Source: Erythrobacter sp. (lineage in GTDB: Bacteria > Pseudomonadota > Alphaproteobacteria > Sphingomonadales > Sphingomonadaceae). Taken from it: DNA of 64,000 nt. How positions within the stretch are numbered: the stretch's first letter is position 1; each line of letters starts with the position of its first letter. Below the pieces are notes generated by a model, which was not told the DNA's origin, did not search any database, and was given only the letters and a program-made list of their open reading frames with translations. Location of the stretch: assembly GCA_029937545.1 (NCBI GenBank), contig JAPYPR010000003.1:186001-250000 (forward strand), read 5' to 3'. The translations under genes and the position numbers were made by a program. Below are positions 39,897 to 47,442 of the stretch, one piece after another.

Positions 39897-42310
39897 GCGG
39901 TCCTCCCGAGGCGGGCCTGTTTGAGCGCGGCCAGCAGGCCGCCGCGGTCGTAGCGGTAGATGGCATCGCCATCGGCTCCGGCATTGTCCGGATCCTGGGT
40001 CAGTCGGATGACGCTGCGGGCGCTGGCGGGGTGTTCGGGCTGGGCGGTTTCGGCCAGCTGGATCTCGACATCGGCATCTTCGCCGTCATCGGCTGCGATG
40101 CGGTATCCGGCTGCCTCGACCAGAGGTTCGAGGATCGTGCGCGCCCAGTCGCTATCGCCCGGAATGCGGCACGACAGAACCTCCTGAGTGCGGCGCTGGA
40201 CACGCTGTTGCGCAAACAGCGCATGCCCGTCGAGTACCGGCACGAGCGAGCTGCCGATGAGGGTAACGCCCTCGATAAGGGGATCGTCTTGCGAAGGAAT
40301 GATCTCGCCATCCATGTCGGCCGCATCGAGCACTTCGTTGACGGCATAGACGACTTCGCTCTCGCCATCGGTCAGGCGTAGCAGGCGGCAGCGGTCTTGC
40401 GGCAGTTTGCCGAATTCGAGGCCGAGGAGCGCGAACACTGACCCATCGATGACGGCCTGCGCTCGCTTGCCCTCGATATCGATCGCCTCGCGCGACACGG
40501 TGTCGATCCGGCGAACCATGTCGAGCCGCACGGCGCGCTTGCGATCGTCGAGCCCGGCAAAAAGCATGATCGGCACGGCCTTGCGGCCCGTTTCGACGAC
40601 CTCTTCTTCCACCACGTCGGTCGTGCGCCCTTCGCCCATGTGCAAGCGATTGGTCGCGATGCTCGGCAAGTCGAGCAGCATCATCGGGCGGCCATCGTCG
40701 AGCAGGGTGGTCCCGCCATAAAGGCGGGTCTCCATCACAGCCGGTGCGATCGGTTTGACGACCACGTCCTCGTGATCGAACACACGGTCCACGGCGAGGG
40801 CGAAAACGTCGTCGCTCGCAAGGCGGATGAGGACCAGCGTTTTGCTGTCCCATTCCGCATCGTCGATCTCATCGATACCGAGAATGTCGCCCAGCGCGAG
40901 GCACGGGACGCGCTTGTCGCGGAAGGTTACAAGGCGGCGGTCGCCGGCAGTGGCGAATTCGACATTGCTGCTGCTGCCGAAGACGATTTCTTCGACATAG
41001 CTGCGCGGAATCGCATACCGCTGGCCGCCGGCGCCGACGGTAAGGGCGGCGATGATGCTGAGCGTGAGCGGCAGCTTGAGATGGAAGCTGGCGCCTTCGC
41101 CGGGCTTGCTGACGACGTCGATGGACCCGCCGACGCGTTCGATATTGGCGCGCACGACGTCCATGCCGACACCGCGCCCGGAGACCGAGCTGACTTCATT
41201 GGCAGTCGACAGGCCCGGTTCGAAGATAAGCAGATGCTTGCGCCGATCTGACATGCGATCGACTTCGCTCTGCGAATAGAGCCCGGCGGCGACGGCCTTG
41301 TCTGCAAGTCGGGCGGTGTCGATGCCCCGGCCATCGTCGGAGACGACCAGGCTGATCTGGTTGCCGGCCTGACGCGCGGCGAAGCGGAGCAGGCCGATTT
41401 CGCGCTTGCAATTCTTCAGTCGCTCGCCGGGTCCTTCGATGCCGTGATCAATGGCATTGCGGATGATGTGGGTCAGCGGATCGCGGACCATTTCGATCAT
41501 TTCGCGATCGAGTTCGACCTCTCCGCCCTCGAAATCGACCATCACCTGCTTGCCGAGCTCGTTCGACAAGTCGCGGACGAGGCGGGGGAGCGAGCTGAAC
41601 AGATGCTCCAGCCGCTGCATGCGCATGCGGGTGATGGCCGCGCGGACATCGGCGAGGATCGTCGAGAGGCGATCGAAGGGTCCGTCGATCGTCGGTTGTT
41701 CCCCGGCCTCGCGCAGGCGGCGCGACAGGTCGTTGCGCGCCAGCACCATGTCGGACACGCCCTTCATAACCTCATCGAGCAGGTCGACGGGCAGGCGGAT
41801 GGAGCGCTGTACGGCCTGAGCGCGTGCGGGTTTGGGCGCGGAGATTTCGTTATCGGAGCCTTCGTCACTGTCGGTCTCGCCAGCGGCCTGGTCGTTCGCC
41901 GGTTCGGCTTCCGGCATCACGGCGCTGGCGACAACGATGTCGTCACTGCCCTGTAGCGCCGCGATCAATTCATCGTCGCCGCCCTCGGGAAACTCCTCGC
42001 CGGCTTCGATGGCATCGGTCATCTCGCTGATGCGGTCGATAATGGCGAGCACGGCGGAGACGAGCGCACTGTCGGCTTCGCGGCGTCCGGCACGGCATTC
42101 GGACAGCGCGTCTTCGGCTGCGTGGCTCAGCTTCTCGAGCCGTGGGAAATCGAAGAATCCGCAATTGCCCTTTACGGTGTGGACGAAGCGGAAAATCGTA
42201 TCGAGTCGCGCGCGGTCGGACGGGTCCGCTTCCCACGCGACGATCTCCCCGCCGCTGGCTTCCAGCATTTCCCGTGTTTCGGCGACGAAGTCCGCCAGAA
42301 GGTCATCCAT
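39893..42310 (-). CDS. cheA: Chemotaxis histidine kinase CheA with extended C terminus
   Basis: Receptor-coupled histidine kinase of 805 residues. The Hpt domain has His44 in RFVHTVKGNCGFFDF. No clear P2 domain is seen; an acidic linker follows. The dimerisation helices begin RSIRLPVDLLDEVMKGVSD. The ATPase has HIIRNAIDHGIEGPG and DDGRGIDTA. The CheW-like P5 domain begins LTVGAGGQRYAIPRSYV. A second CheW-like stretch (PIMLFAGLDDRKRAVRLDMV) and a last ~100 residues that look like a receiver without its aspartate follow. First gene of the che operon, 46 bases downstream of a MATE gene on the same strand. Confidence 0.94.
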   Translation of the reverse strand: MDDLLADFVAETREMLEASGGEIVAWEADPSDRARLDTIFRFVHTVKGNCGFFDFPRLEKLSHAAEDALSECRAGRREADSALVSAVLAIIDRISEMTDAIEAGEEFPEGGDDELIAALQGSDDIVVASAVMPEAEPANDQAAGETDSDEGSDNEISAPKPARAQAVQRSIRLPVDLLDEVMKGVSDMVLARNDLSRRLREAGEQPTIDGPFDRLSTILADVRAAITRMRMQRLEHLFSSLPRLVRDLSNELGKQVMVDFEGGEVELDREMIEMVRDPLTHIIRNAIDHGIEGPGERLKNCKREIGLLRFAARQAGNQISLVVSDDGRGIDTARLADKAVAAGLYSQSEVDRMSDRRKHLLIFEPGLSTANEVSSVSGRGVGMDVVRANIERVGGSIDVVSKPGEGASFHLKLPLTLSIIAALTVGAGGQRYAIPRSYVEEIVFGSSSNVEFATAGDRRLVTFRDKRVPCLALGDILGIDEIDDAEWDSKTLVLIRLASDDVFALAVDRVFDHEDVVVKPIAPAVMETRLYGGTTLLDDGRPMMLLDLPSIATNRLHMGEGRTTDVVEEEVVETGRKAVPIMLFAGLDDRKRAVRLDMVRRIDTVSREAIDIEGKRAQAVIDGSVFALLGLEFGKLPQDRCRLLRLTDGESEVVYAVNEVLDAADMDGEIIPSQDDPLIEGVTLIGSSLVPVLDGHALFAQQRVQRRTQEVLSCRIPGDSDWARTILEPLVEAAGYRIAADDGEDADVEIQLAETAQPEHPASARSVIRLTQDPDNAGADGDAIYRYDRGGLLAALKQARLGRTA

Positions 42311-42356
42311 TAAACTGCCCCTGATCCGATCGGGGACCAGCTATGCAGCATGATGG

Positions 42357-43724
42357 TTAACGATTGGTTTGGGGAACTGCGCTCGATTCCGACCGGTCGC
42401 GCAGCACCTGCCAGACGAGGTATGTGGCCAGCGCGCCCCCGGTAATATTAGCGGCCAGCTCGGCGGCATAGATCGCCTCCGATCCCCAGCTTTCGCGTAG
42501 CAGCCAGCCGAAGGGGAGCATCACCAGGAAGACACGCGCCGCGCTCTGCGCCAGTGCCACACCCGCCCGGTCGACGGCGTTGAGCGCGCCATTTGCGACG
42601 ATGAGCAGGCCGAAGCCGGCATAGCCCCAGACCGCAATTGCAAGGTAGCGGGAGAATTCCTCCACGACCGCCGGATCGTCGGTGAAGAAGCGCGCGAACC
42701 AGTCGCCGGTGAAGAACAGCAGCACTGCGGTGGCGAGGCCGTAGGCGATGCAGAACAGCGCCGACCACCACATCGCGCGGCGCGAGCGATGGGGGCGGTT
42801 CGCACCCCAGTTCTGGCCGACGATCGCACCGATGGAACCGGACAGTGCCAGCAGCGGGACCGTGGCGAAGCTCTGCAAGCGCCCTGCGGCGCCGAAGCCC
42901 GCGACCGCCGCTTCGCCCTGGCTGGCGAGCAGTGCCGTCAAGACGGACAGACCGATGGGGTTGATCGCGTTCGAAAACGCCGCGGGACCCGCCACCGCAA
43001 GGATCGCCTTGCTCGATTCGCCGACATTGCAGCGGCGGATGGTGGCCGGGTTGATCGGCAGTTGCGCGCCCTTGATGAGGTAAAGTGCGATGAGGATGGC
43101 GATGAAGAACCCGGCAATCGTGGCATAGGCTGCACCCGCGATCCCGAAGCCGCCGAAACCGAAGGCTCCGGTGATCAGGATCGGGTCGAGCACCCAGTTC
43201 GCCACCGAATAGGTCACCGAGACATAGCTGGTCTTGCGCGCTTCCCCCTGGCCGCGCAGCACGCCGTTCAGGCCCATCTGCAACAGCAGCACCGGCAGGC
43301 CCAGCGCATAGGGCTGCATATATTCGCGGATCAGCGGCAGGAGGCTGTCCGAGGCCTGCATCAGCTGGAACAGCGGATCGAGCAGGGCGAACAGCAGGAG
43401 GCCCATGACCACGCCGATCGCCAGCGCGAAGATCGCGCCGAAGTTCGCGCGCCGTTCGGCCCGGTCGCGATCCCCTTCACCCAAGGCGCGGGCGATGACC
43501 GAATTGATCCCGACCATGACCCCGACGCCGAGGCTCGAAAGCGCGATGGTGATCGGGAAAATGAAGCTGACGGCCGCCAGCTCCTGCGCGCCCAATTGCC
43601 CGATGAAATAGGCATCGATCAAGCCGACCGACATGATCGCGGCGACCCCGATGATCATTGGGGCGGTCTGGCTGACGAGATGGCCGCGGATGCTCCCGGT
43701 GGTGAGTTTGGCCGTCTCGCTCAT
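42357..43724 (-). CDS. MATE family efflux transporter
   Basis: A 455-residue cation-coupled multidrug exporter with about twelve membrane helices in two similar halves. Typical MATE segments include IIGVAAIMSVGLIDAYFIGQ near the start and VNGVLRGQGEA-like sequence (LNGVLRGQGEARKTSYVS) in the middle. ATG 43724 is used because the MATE fold begins there; the open frame continues upstream without similarity. The same strand as cheA, 46 bases upstream of it, so transcription may run on into the che operon. Confidence 0.92.
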   Translation of the reverse strand: MSETAKLTTGSIRGHLVSQTAPMIIGVAAIMSVGLIDAYFIGQLGAQELAAVSFIFPITIALSSLGVGVMVGINSVIARALGEGDRDRAERRANFGAIFALAIGVVMGLLLFALLDPLFQLMQASDSLLPLIREYMQPYALGLPVLLLQMGLNGVLRGQGEARKTSYVSVTYSVANWVLDPILITGAFGFGGFGIAGAAYATIAGFFIAILIALYLIKGAQLPINPATIRRCNVGESSKAILAVAGPAAFSNAINPIGLSVLTALLASQGEAAVAGFGAAGRLQSFATVPLLALSGSIGAIVGQNWGANRPHRSRRAMWWSALFCIAYGLATAVLLFFTGDWFARFFTDDPAVVEEFSRYLAIAVWGYAGFGLLIVANGALNAVDRAGVALAQSAARVFLVMLPFGWLLRESWGSEAIYAAELAANITGGALATYLVWQVLRDRSESSAVPQTNR

Positions 43725-43852
43725 CGCCGGTGCGCCTAGCGGGCGGGGCTCGCATTGCCTAGCGGAGAAATGCGCTGCGCCGCTTGCCCGCCTGCGACCG
43801 ACCATGCGATAGCGCGGCCGTCCATTCCATCCGCGAGGCGAAGCGCGCATCC

Positions 43853-44395
43853 ATGACCAGCATGACCGTCAACGGCAGGCCAGTGCGGTTCCGCTTGGAG
43901 CCCGATACGCCGCTCCTCTGGGCACTGCGCGATGCGGCCAACCTTACCGGCACCAAATACGGCTGCGGCGAGGGCGATTGCGGGGCCTGCATGGTGCATG
44001 TCGATGGCGAGGCGCTGCGATCCTGCCTGATCACTATCGGCGAGGCGGAGGGGCGCTTCATCACCACGATCGAGGGGCTGAGCCGCGACCGCACCCATCC
44101 GGTGCAGCAGGCGCTGGTGGCCGAGCAGGCGATCCAGTGCGGCTTCTGTACGCCCGGCATCGTCATGGCGGCGAGCGCATTGCTGGAGAAGAGCGGCTCG
44201 CCATCCCAGGCGGAGATCATGGCGGCGATCCCGAACCTGTGCCGCTGCGGCGTCTACCCGCGCCTAGTCCGCGCCATCGAGCGGGCCGGAAGGGTCGCAC
44301 GGCGGCAGGAGCGGATCAGCGCCGCGCCGGTACCGGGCATCAGCGCCGAAGATGCGGCCCGCGATGTGCCCGCCCTCAGCGCGCCGGAGGACTGA
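43853..44395 (+). CDS. [2Fe-2S]-binding subunit, xanthine dehydrogenase/isoquinoline oxidoreductase small-subunit type
   Basis: A 180-residue iron-sulfur protein. A plant-ferredoxin-type cluster site is in YGCGEGDCGACMVHVDG with a later Cys (LRSCL); the second cluster site is CGFCTPG and NLCRCG. Normally it pairs with a large molybdopterin subunit encoded next to it, but none follows here: a TonB receptor gene lies on the opposite strand. It may serve a distant partner or be a relic. ATG 43853 or 43862 may start the protein. The last 30 residues are acidic and not conserved-looking. Confidence 0.85.
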   Translation: MTSMTVNGRPVRFRLEPDTPLLWALRDAANLTGTKYGCGEGDCGACMVHVDGEALRSCLITIGEAEGRFITTIEGLSRDRTHPVQQALVAEQAIQCGFCTPGIVMAASALLEKSGSPSQAEIMAAIPNLCRCGVYPRLVRAIERAGRVARRQERISAAPVPGISAEDAARDVPALSAPED

Positions 44396-44400
44396 TACCG

Positions 44401-44437
44401 GGCGACAGACGGGCGACAAAGGCGACACCATGTCGCC
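44401..44437. repeat. Short GGCGACA direct and inverted repeats
   Basis: GGCGACA occurs at 44401, 44412 and 44421, and its reverse complement TGTCGCC at 44431-44437; the last two make a hairpin with a CCA loop. No function known. Confidence 0.5.
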
Positions 44438-44500
44438 TGGCGAAGATCACGACAAGACACTGAGTTACCCAGATTTATCTTGCCAAGGCGCGGTTGAGAC

Positions 44501-44531
44501 ACGATGCCCCACCCCCCTCGGGGGGCATCGT
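44501..44531. repeat. GC-rich hairpin
   Basis: ACGATGCCCC pairs with GGGGCATCGT around a C/G-rich middle that allows a competing register (CCCCCC with GGGGGG). No T-run on the plus side, so it is not a classical terminator. Confidence 0.6.
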
Positions 44532-44558
44532 CACCTTGCGTCTACCGACCATGACAAA

Positions 44559-44589
44559 GAGCGGCAGCGAGCCTAGCTCGCCGCCGCTC
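44559..44589 (-). terminator. Terminator of the TonB receptor gene
   Basis: On the minus strand GAGCGGCGGCGAGC pairs with GCTCGCTGCCGCTC (one mismatch) around a TAG loop, followed by TTTGTC. It lies 29 bases beyond the receptor stop codon. Confidence 0.75.
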
Positions 44590-44618
44590 GTGTAGGAAAG
44601 ACGGTATCGGCGCTGCCG

Positions 44619-46715
44619 TCAGAGCTCGAAGCGCACGCCCAGCTTAGCGGTCAGCGGCTTGCCCGGTGCGATGTTGTTGTCGCCATGCGCGCTCGGATAG
44701 TACTCCTCGTCCAGCAGATTCTCGACATTGAGCTGCAGGCTCACCCGGTCGTTCAGCGTATAGAACACAGCCGCATCGACGCGGGTATAGGCCGGCAGGA
44801 CGACGTCGTTGCTGAAGCTTGCGAACTGGCTCGACTGGTGGACCAGGCCGAGGCCGACACCGAGATTGTCGGTGAAGTCGTAACGGCCCCAAGCGCCGAT
44901 CTGGTGCTCGGGCAGCTGCTGCAATTCGGTCCCGATGCCACCGGAATTGGTCGCCGAGCGGATTTCGCCGTCGAGATAGGTGTAGCCGACATTCACATGC
45001 AGCTGGTCGGTCAGCGATCCGGCAAGGCTGGCTTCGAAACCCTGCACCCGCGTTTCGCCCGTTTGCAGCACCACGTTCTGCACCGGATCGGTGAAGGCCG
45101 TGTCCTTGCGGTCGAGGCGGAAGACGGCTGCGGTCACCAGCAAATCGGCGCGCGGGGCGTATTTTACGCCTGCTTCCCAGGTCTCGAAACTCTCGGGCTC
45201 GAGATTGATGGTGGTGTCGCTCAGCACGGTAAACTGGTCGCCCGATGCGGGGAGGAAGCTTTCCGAATAGCTGGCATAGATCGACAGGCTGTCCTGCGGC
45301 TTCACGATCACGCCGAGGCGCGGGCTGATCTTGTCGTCCTTGCGCGAGCCGAAGAAGTCGTTGCCGACGTCGTAGCTCTCGAGATCGAACTCGTCATAGC
45401 GCGCGCCGACGATGACCTGCAGCCAGTCGGCGAGGTCGATCTGGTCCTGGATGTAGAAGGACAGGGTCGACAGCTCGGAGTTCGAGGCGCGCTGAAACTC
45501 GAGCGTGAAGGGCGGCACGAAGATCGTGTCGGCCAGCGGAACGTCGGTGGGCGCGCCGAAGATCGCACGGTCGCGATCGGCATCGGTATCCTGGCGCGAG
45601 AATTCAACTCCGACCAGAAGCGTGTGGCCGATGCTGCCGGTGTTGCCTTCCCAGACGAGATTGGCCTGACCGATCAGGTTTTCGCGCACGGTGCCGCTCT
45701 CGTATCCGCCCAGGCTGACGGTATCCGCGATGCCATCGCCATCGGTGTCCGATGCGCCAGAGGGGACGATGTTCGAATAGAACTTGTCGTAATGCGCATA
45801 TTGCACGGTGGCGTTGGCGCTGAGGCCGCCGTCGAAATCATGATCGATCCGCGCGCGGGCGATATGCGCTTCGACGTCGCTGTAATTGTAATCGGGGTCG
45901 CCGAAGAAGGTCTCGTCATTGCCGGTCAGCGGGCGGCCCTGGAAGGCCGGCACGCCGCGATCGACCACGCGCTGGTCATCGTCATAGGTGTAGCTGAGGA
46001 CCAGTTCGGTCGATGGGCCGAGGCCCACGGTCGCCGTCGGGCTCACACCGATGAAGCGGCCTTCGTAGACATCGCGGTGGTTGTCGAATTCCTCGTAGGT
46101 CGCATTGAGGCGCAGGGCGAGCGCGTCGCCCGCGGGCAGGCCGATGTCGGAGGCGAGGCTGAAGGCGCCATGCGTATCGACGCTTGCGCCCCCGGCCAGC
46201 CGCAGGTCGCCGATTTCGGCCTTTTTGCTGACGCGGTTGATCGCGCCGCCGCCGGCACCGCGGCCGAAGATCAGGGCGTTCGCCCCCTTGAGCACTTCGA
46301 CGCGCTCCACATTGTAGAGCGGGCGATAATATTGCGCGTCGTCGCGCAACCCGTCGATGAAGAAGTCGGCAGTGGTTTCCTGGCCGCGGATGAACACTTC
46401 GTCGCGGTGGCCTTCGCCGGTTTCCAGGCTGACGCCGGGCACGAAGCGCAGCGCTTCGTTGAGCGAAGTGGCGTTCTGATCGTCCAGTTGGTCGCGGGTG
46501 ATCGCGGTGACGGCCTGCGGCACGTCGATCAACGGGGTCGGAGTTTTGGTGGCGGTCAGGCCGTCGTCGGTGCCGTAGCCGTCGGCATCGCCGGTGACGA
46601 CGATGTCGCTGGGCAGATAGTCGCGCTCGGGCTGCTCGTCGGCGAAGGCGGGAGTAGCGGCGAATGCGGTCGCGCTGCCCAAAAGCAGGGCGGCGCGGGT
46701 GGAAACGATCCTCAT
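44619..46715 (-). CDS. TonB-dependent siderophore receptor
   Basis: Outer membrane receptor for ferric siderophores, 698 residues. Signal peptide to about ADEQ (residue 28). The plug domain (DVPQAVTAITRDQLDDQNAT, then GQETTADFFIDGLRDDAQYY and GRGAGGGAINRVSKKAE) matches the catecholate/monohydroxamate FhuA-Fiu class; the barrel ends with a phenylalanine-type terminus (TAKLGVRFEL). A probable Fur site lies upstream. No siderophore synthesis genes are nearby, so it probably uses exogenous siderophores. Confidence 0.94.
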   Translation of the reverse strand: MRIVSTRAALLLGSATAFAATPAFADEQPERDYLPSDIVVTGDADGYGTDDGLTATKTPTPLIDVPQAVTAITRDQLDDQNATSLNEALRFVPGVSLETGEGHRDEVFIRGQETTADFFIDGLRDDAQYYRPLYNVERVEVLKGANALIFGRGAGGGAINRVSKKAEIGDLRLAGGASVDTHGAFSLASDIGLPAGDALALRLNATYEEFDNHRDVYEGRFIGVSPTATVGLGPSTELVLSYTYDDDQRVVDRGVPAFQGRPLTGNDETFFGDPDYNYSDVEAHIARARIDHDFDGGLSANATVQYAHYDKFYSNIVPSGASDTDGDGIADTVSLGGYESGTVRENLIGQANLVWEGNTGSIGHTLLVGVEFSRQDTDADRDRAIFGAPTDVPLADTIFVPPFTLEFQRASNSELSTLSFYIQDQIDLADWLQVIVGARYDEFDLESYDVGNDFFGSRKDDKISPRLGVIVKPQDSLSIYASYSESFLPASGDQFTVLSDTTINLEPESFETWEAGVKYAPRADLLVTAAVFRLDRKDTAFTDPVQNVVLQTGETRVQGFEASLAGSLTDQLHVNVGYTYLDGEIRSATNSGGIGTELQQLPEHQIGAWGRYDFTDNLGVGLGLVHQSSQFASFSNDVVLPAYTRVDAAVFYTLNDRVSLQLNVENLLDEEYYPSAHGDNNIAPGKPLTAKLGVRFEL

Positions 46716-46733
46716 AAAGTAGGCTTTCTATTC

Positions 46734-46792
46734 TTGCGAACGATTCTCAGTCTGACGGAGGCCCTGCTATTGAGAACAATTCGCATTCGCAA
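46734..46792. promoter_or_regulatory. Probable Fur-type operator between the receptor and arsC genes
   Basis: Two related AT-rich imperfect palindromes occur 20 bases apart: TTGCGAACGATTCTCA at 46734-46749 and, inverted, TTGAGAACAATTCGCATT at 46770-46787 (extending to 46792). The GAGAA/TTCTC and GCGAA/TTCGC arms resemble Fur boxes. They lie 18-77 bases upstream of the receptor start, as expected for iron repression. Confidence 0.5.
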
Positions 46793-46900
46793 CCACAAAA
46801 GTGGTCTTGGCCGACGAAAAAATCGCAACCGCCGCTTTCACTGATCGCAACAGTCGCTTAGGCGGTTCGCGCAAACAGGCTCGAGCAGGAGAGACGAGAG

Positions 46901-47245
46901 ATGAAGGCGACGATCTGGCACAACCCGAAATGCGGCACCTCGCGCAAGACGCTCGCGATCCTGGAAAATCTCTCGAAGGTCGATGTGACCGTGGTCGAAT
47001 ATCTCAAGGACCCGCCATCGAAGGACAAGCTTGCCCAGCTCTATCGCGATGCGGGAATCTCTCCGGCGCAGGGCTTGCGGATGCGAGGAACCGACGCGGC
47101 GGAGCGCGGCCTGCCCGATGCCGACGACGACACGATACTGGAGGCAATGGTTGCCGATCCGATCCTGATCGAGCGCCCGCTAGTCGAGACCGATAAGGGC
47201 GCACGCCTGTGCAGGCCGCAGGATTCGGTCTTGGAAATCTTATAG
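46901..47245 (+). CDS. arsC: Arsenate reductase (glutaredoxin-dependent ArsC type)
   Basis: A 114-residue thioredoxin-fold protein. The catalytic Cys11 is in NPKCGTSRKTL; the MRGTDAAERG and ERPLVETDKGARLCRP segments fit ArsC, including the RPLV strand. It would reduce arsenate with glutathione/glutaredoxin. No arsR, arsB or acr3 gene is adjacent, so it may be a housekeeping ArsC-like protein. Divergent from the receptor gene. Confidence 0.85.
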   Translation: MKATIWHNPKCGTSRKTLAILENLSKVDVTVVEYLKDPPSKDKLAQLYRDAGISPAQGLRMRGTDAAERGLPDADDDTILEAMVADPILIERPLVETDKGARLCRPQDSVLEIL

Positions 47246-47263
47246 AGGGTTTTGTTTGGTGCG

Positions 47264-47395
47264 GTCAGGACATCCGTCCTGACCTTGCTATGCCGTCCCG
47301 CTCCCCCTCCCGACCACCCACGGCACGGTATTCTTTGGGTGGTCGGGAGGGGGAGCGGGACGGCATAGCCCGAGCCTTCGACGGATGTCGAAGGC
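47264..47395. repeat. Three-part nested palindrome with a perfect 34-bp inverted repeat
   Basis: A perfect 34-base inverted repeat has arms 47287-47320 (starts GCTATGCCGTCCCGC) and 47336-47369 (ends GACGGCATAGC) and a 15-base spacer. It is flanked by two smaller hairpins: GTCAGGAC/GTCCTGAC with an ATCC loop at 47264-47283, and GCCTTCGAC/GTCGAAGGC with a GGAT loop at 47374-47395. The cores of the two outer hairpins (GACATCCGTC and GACGGATGTC) are reverse complements, so the whole 132 bases are one large imperfect palindrome. It sits between the convergent arsC and MFS genes. Could be a non-autonomous mobile palindrome or a REP-like unit. Confidence 0.9.
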
Positions 47396-47442
47396 GCACC
47401 CAACAAGGAAAACGCGGATTCGCTTTCCCTACTCGACCAAAC

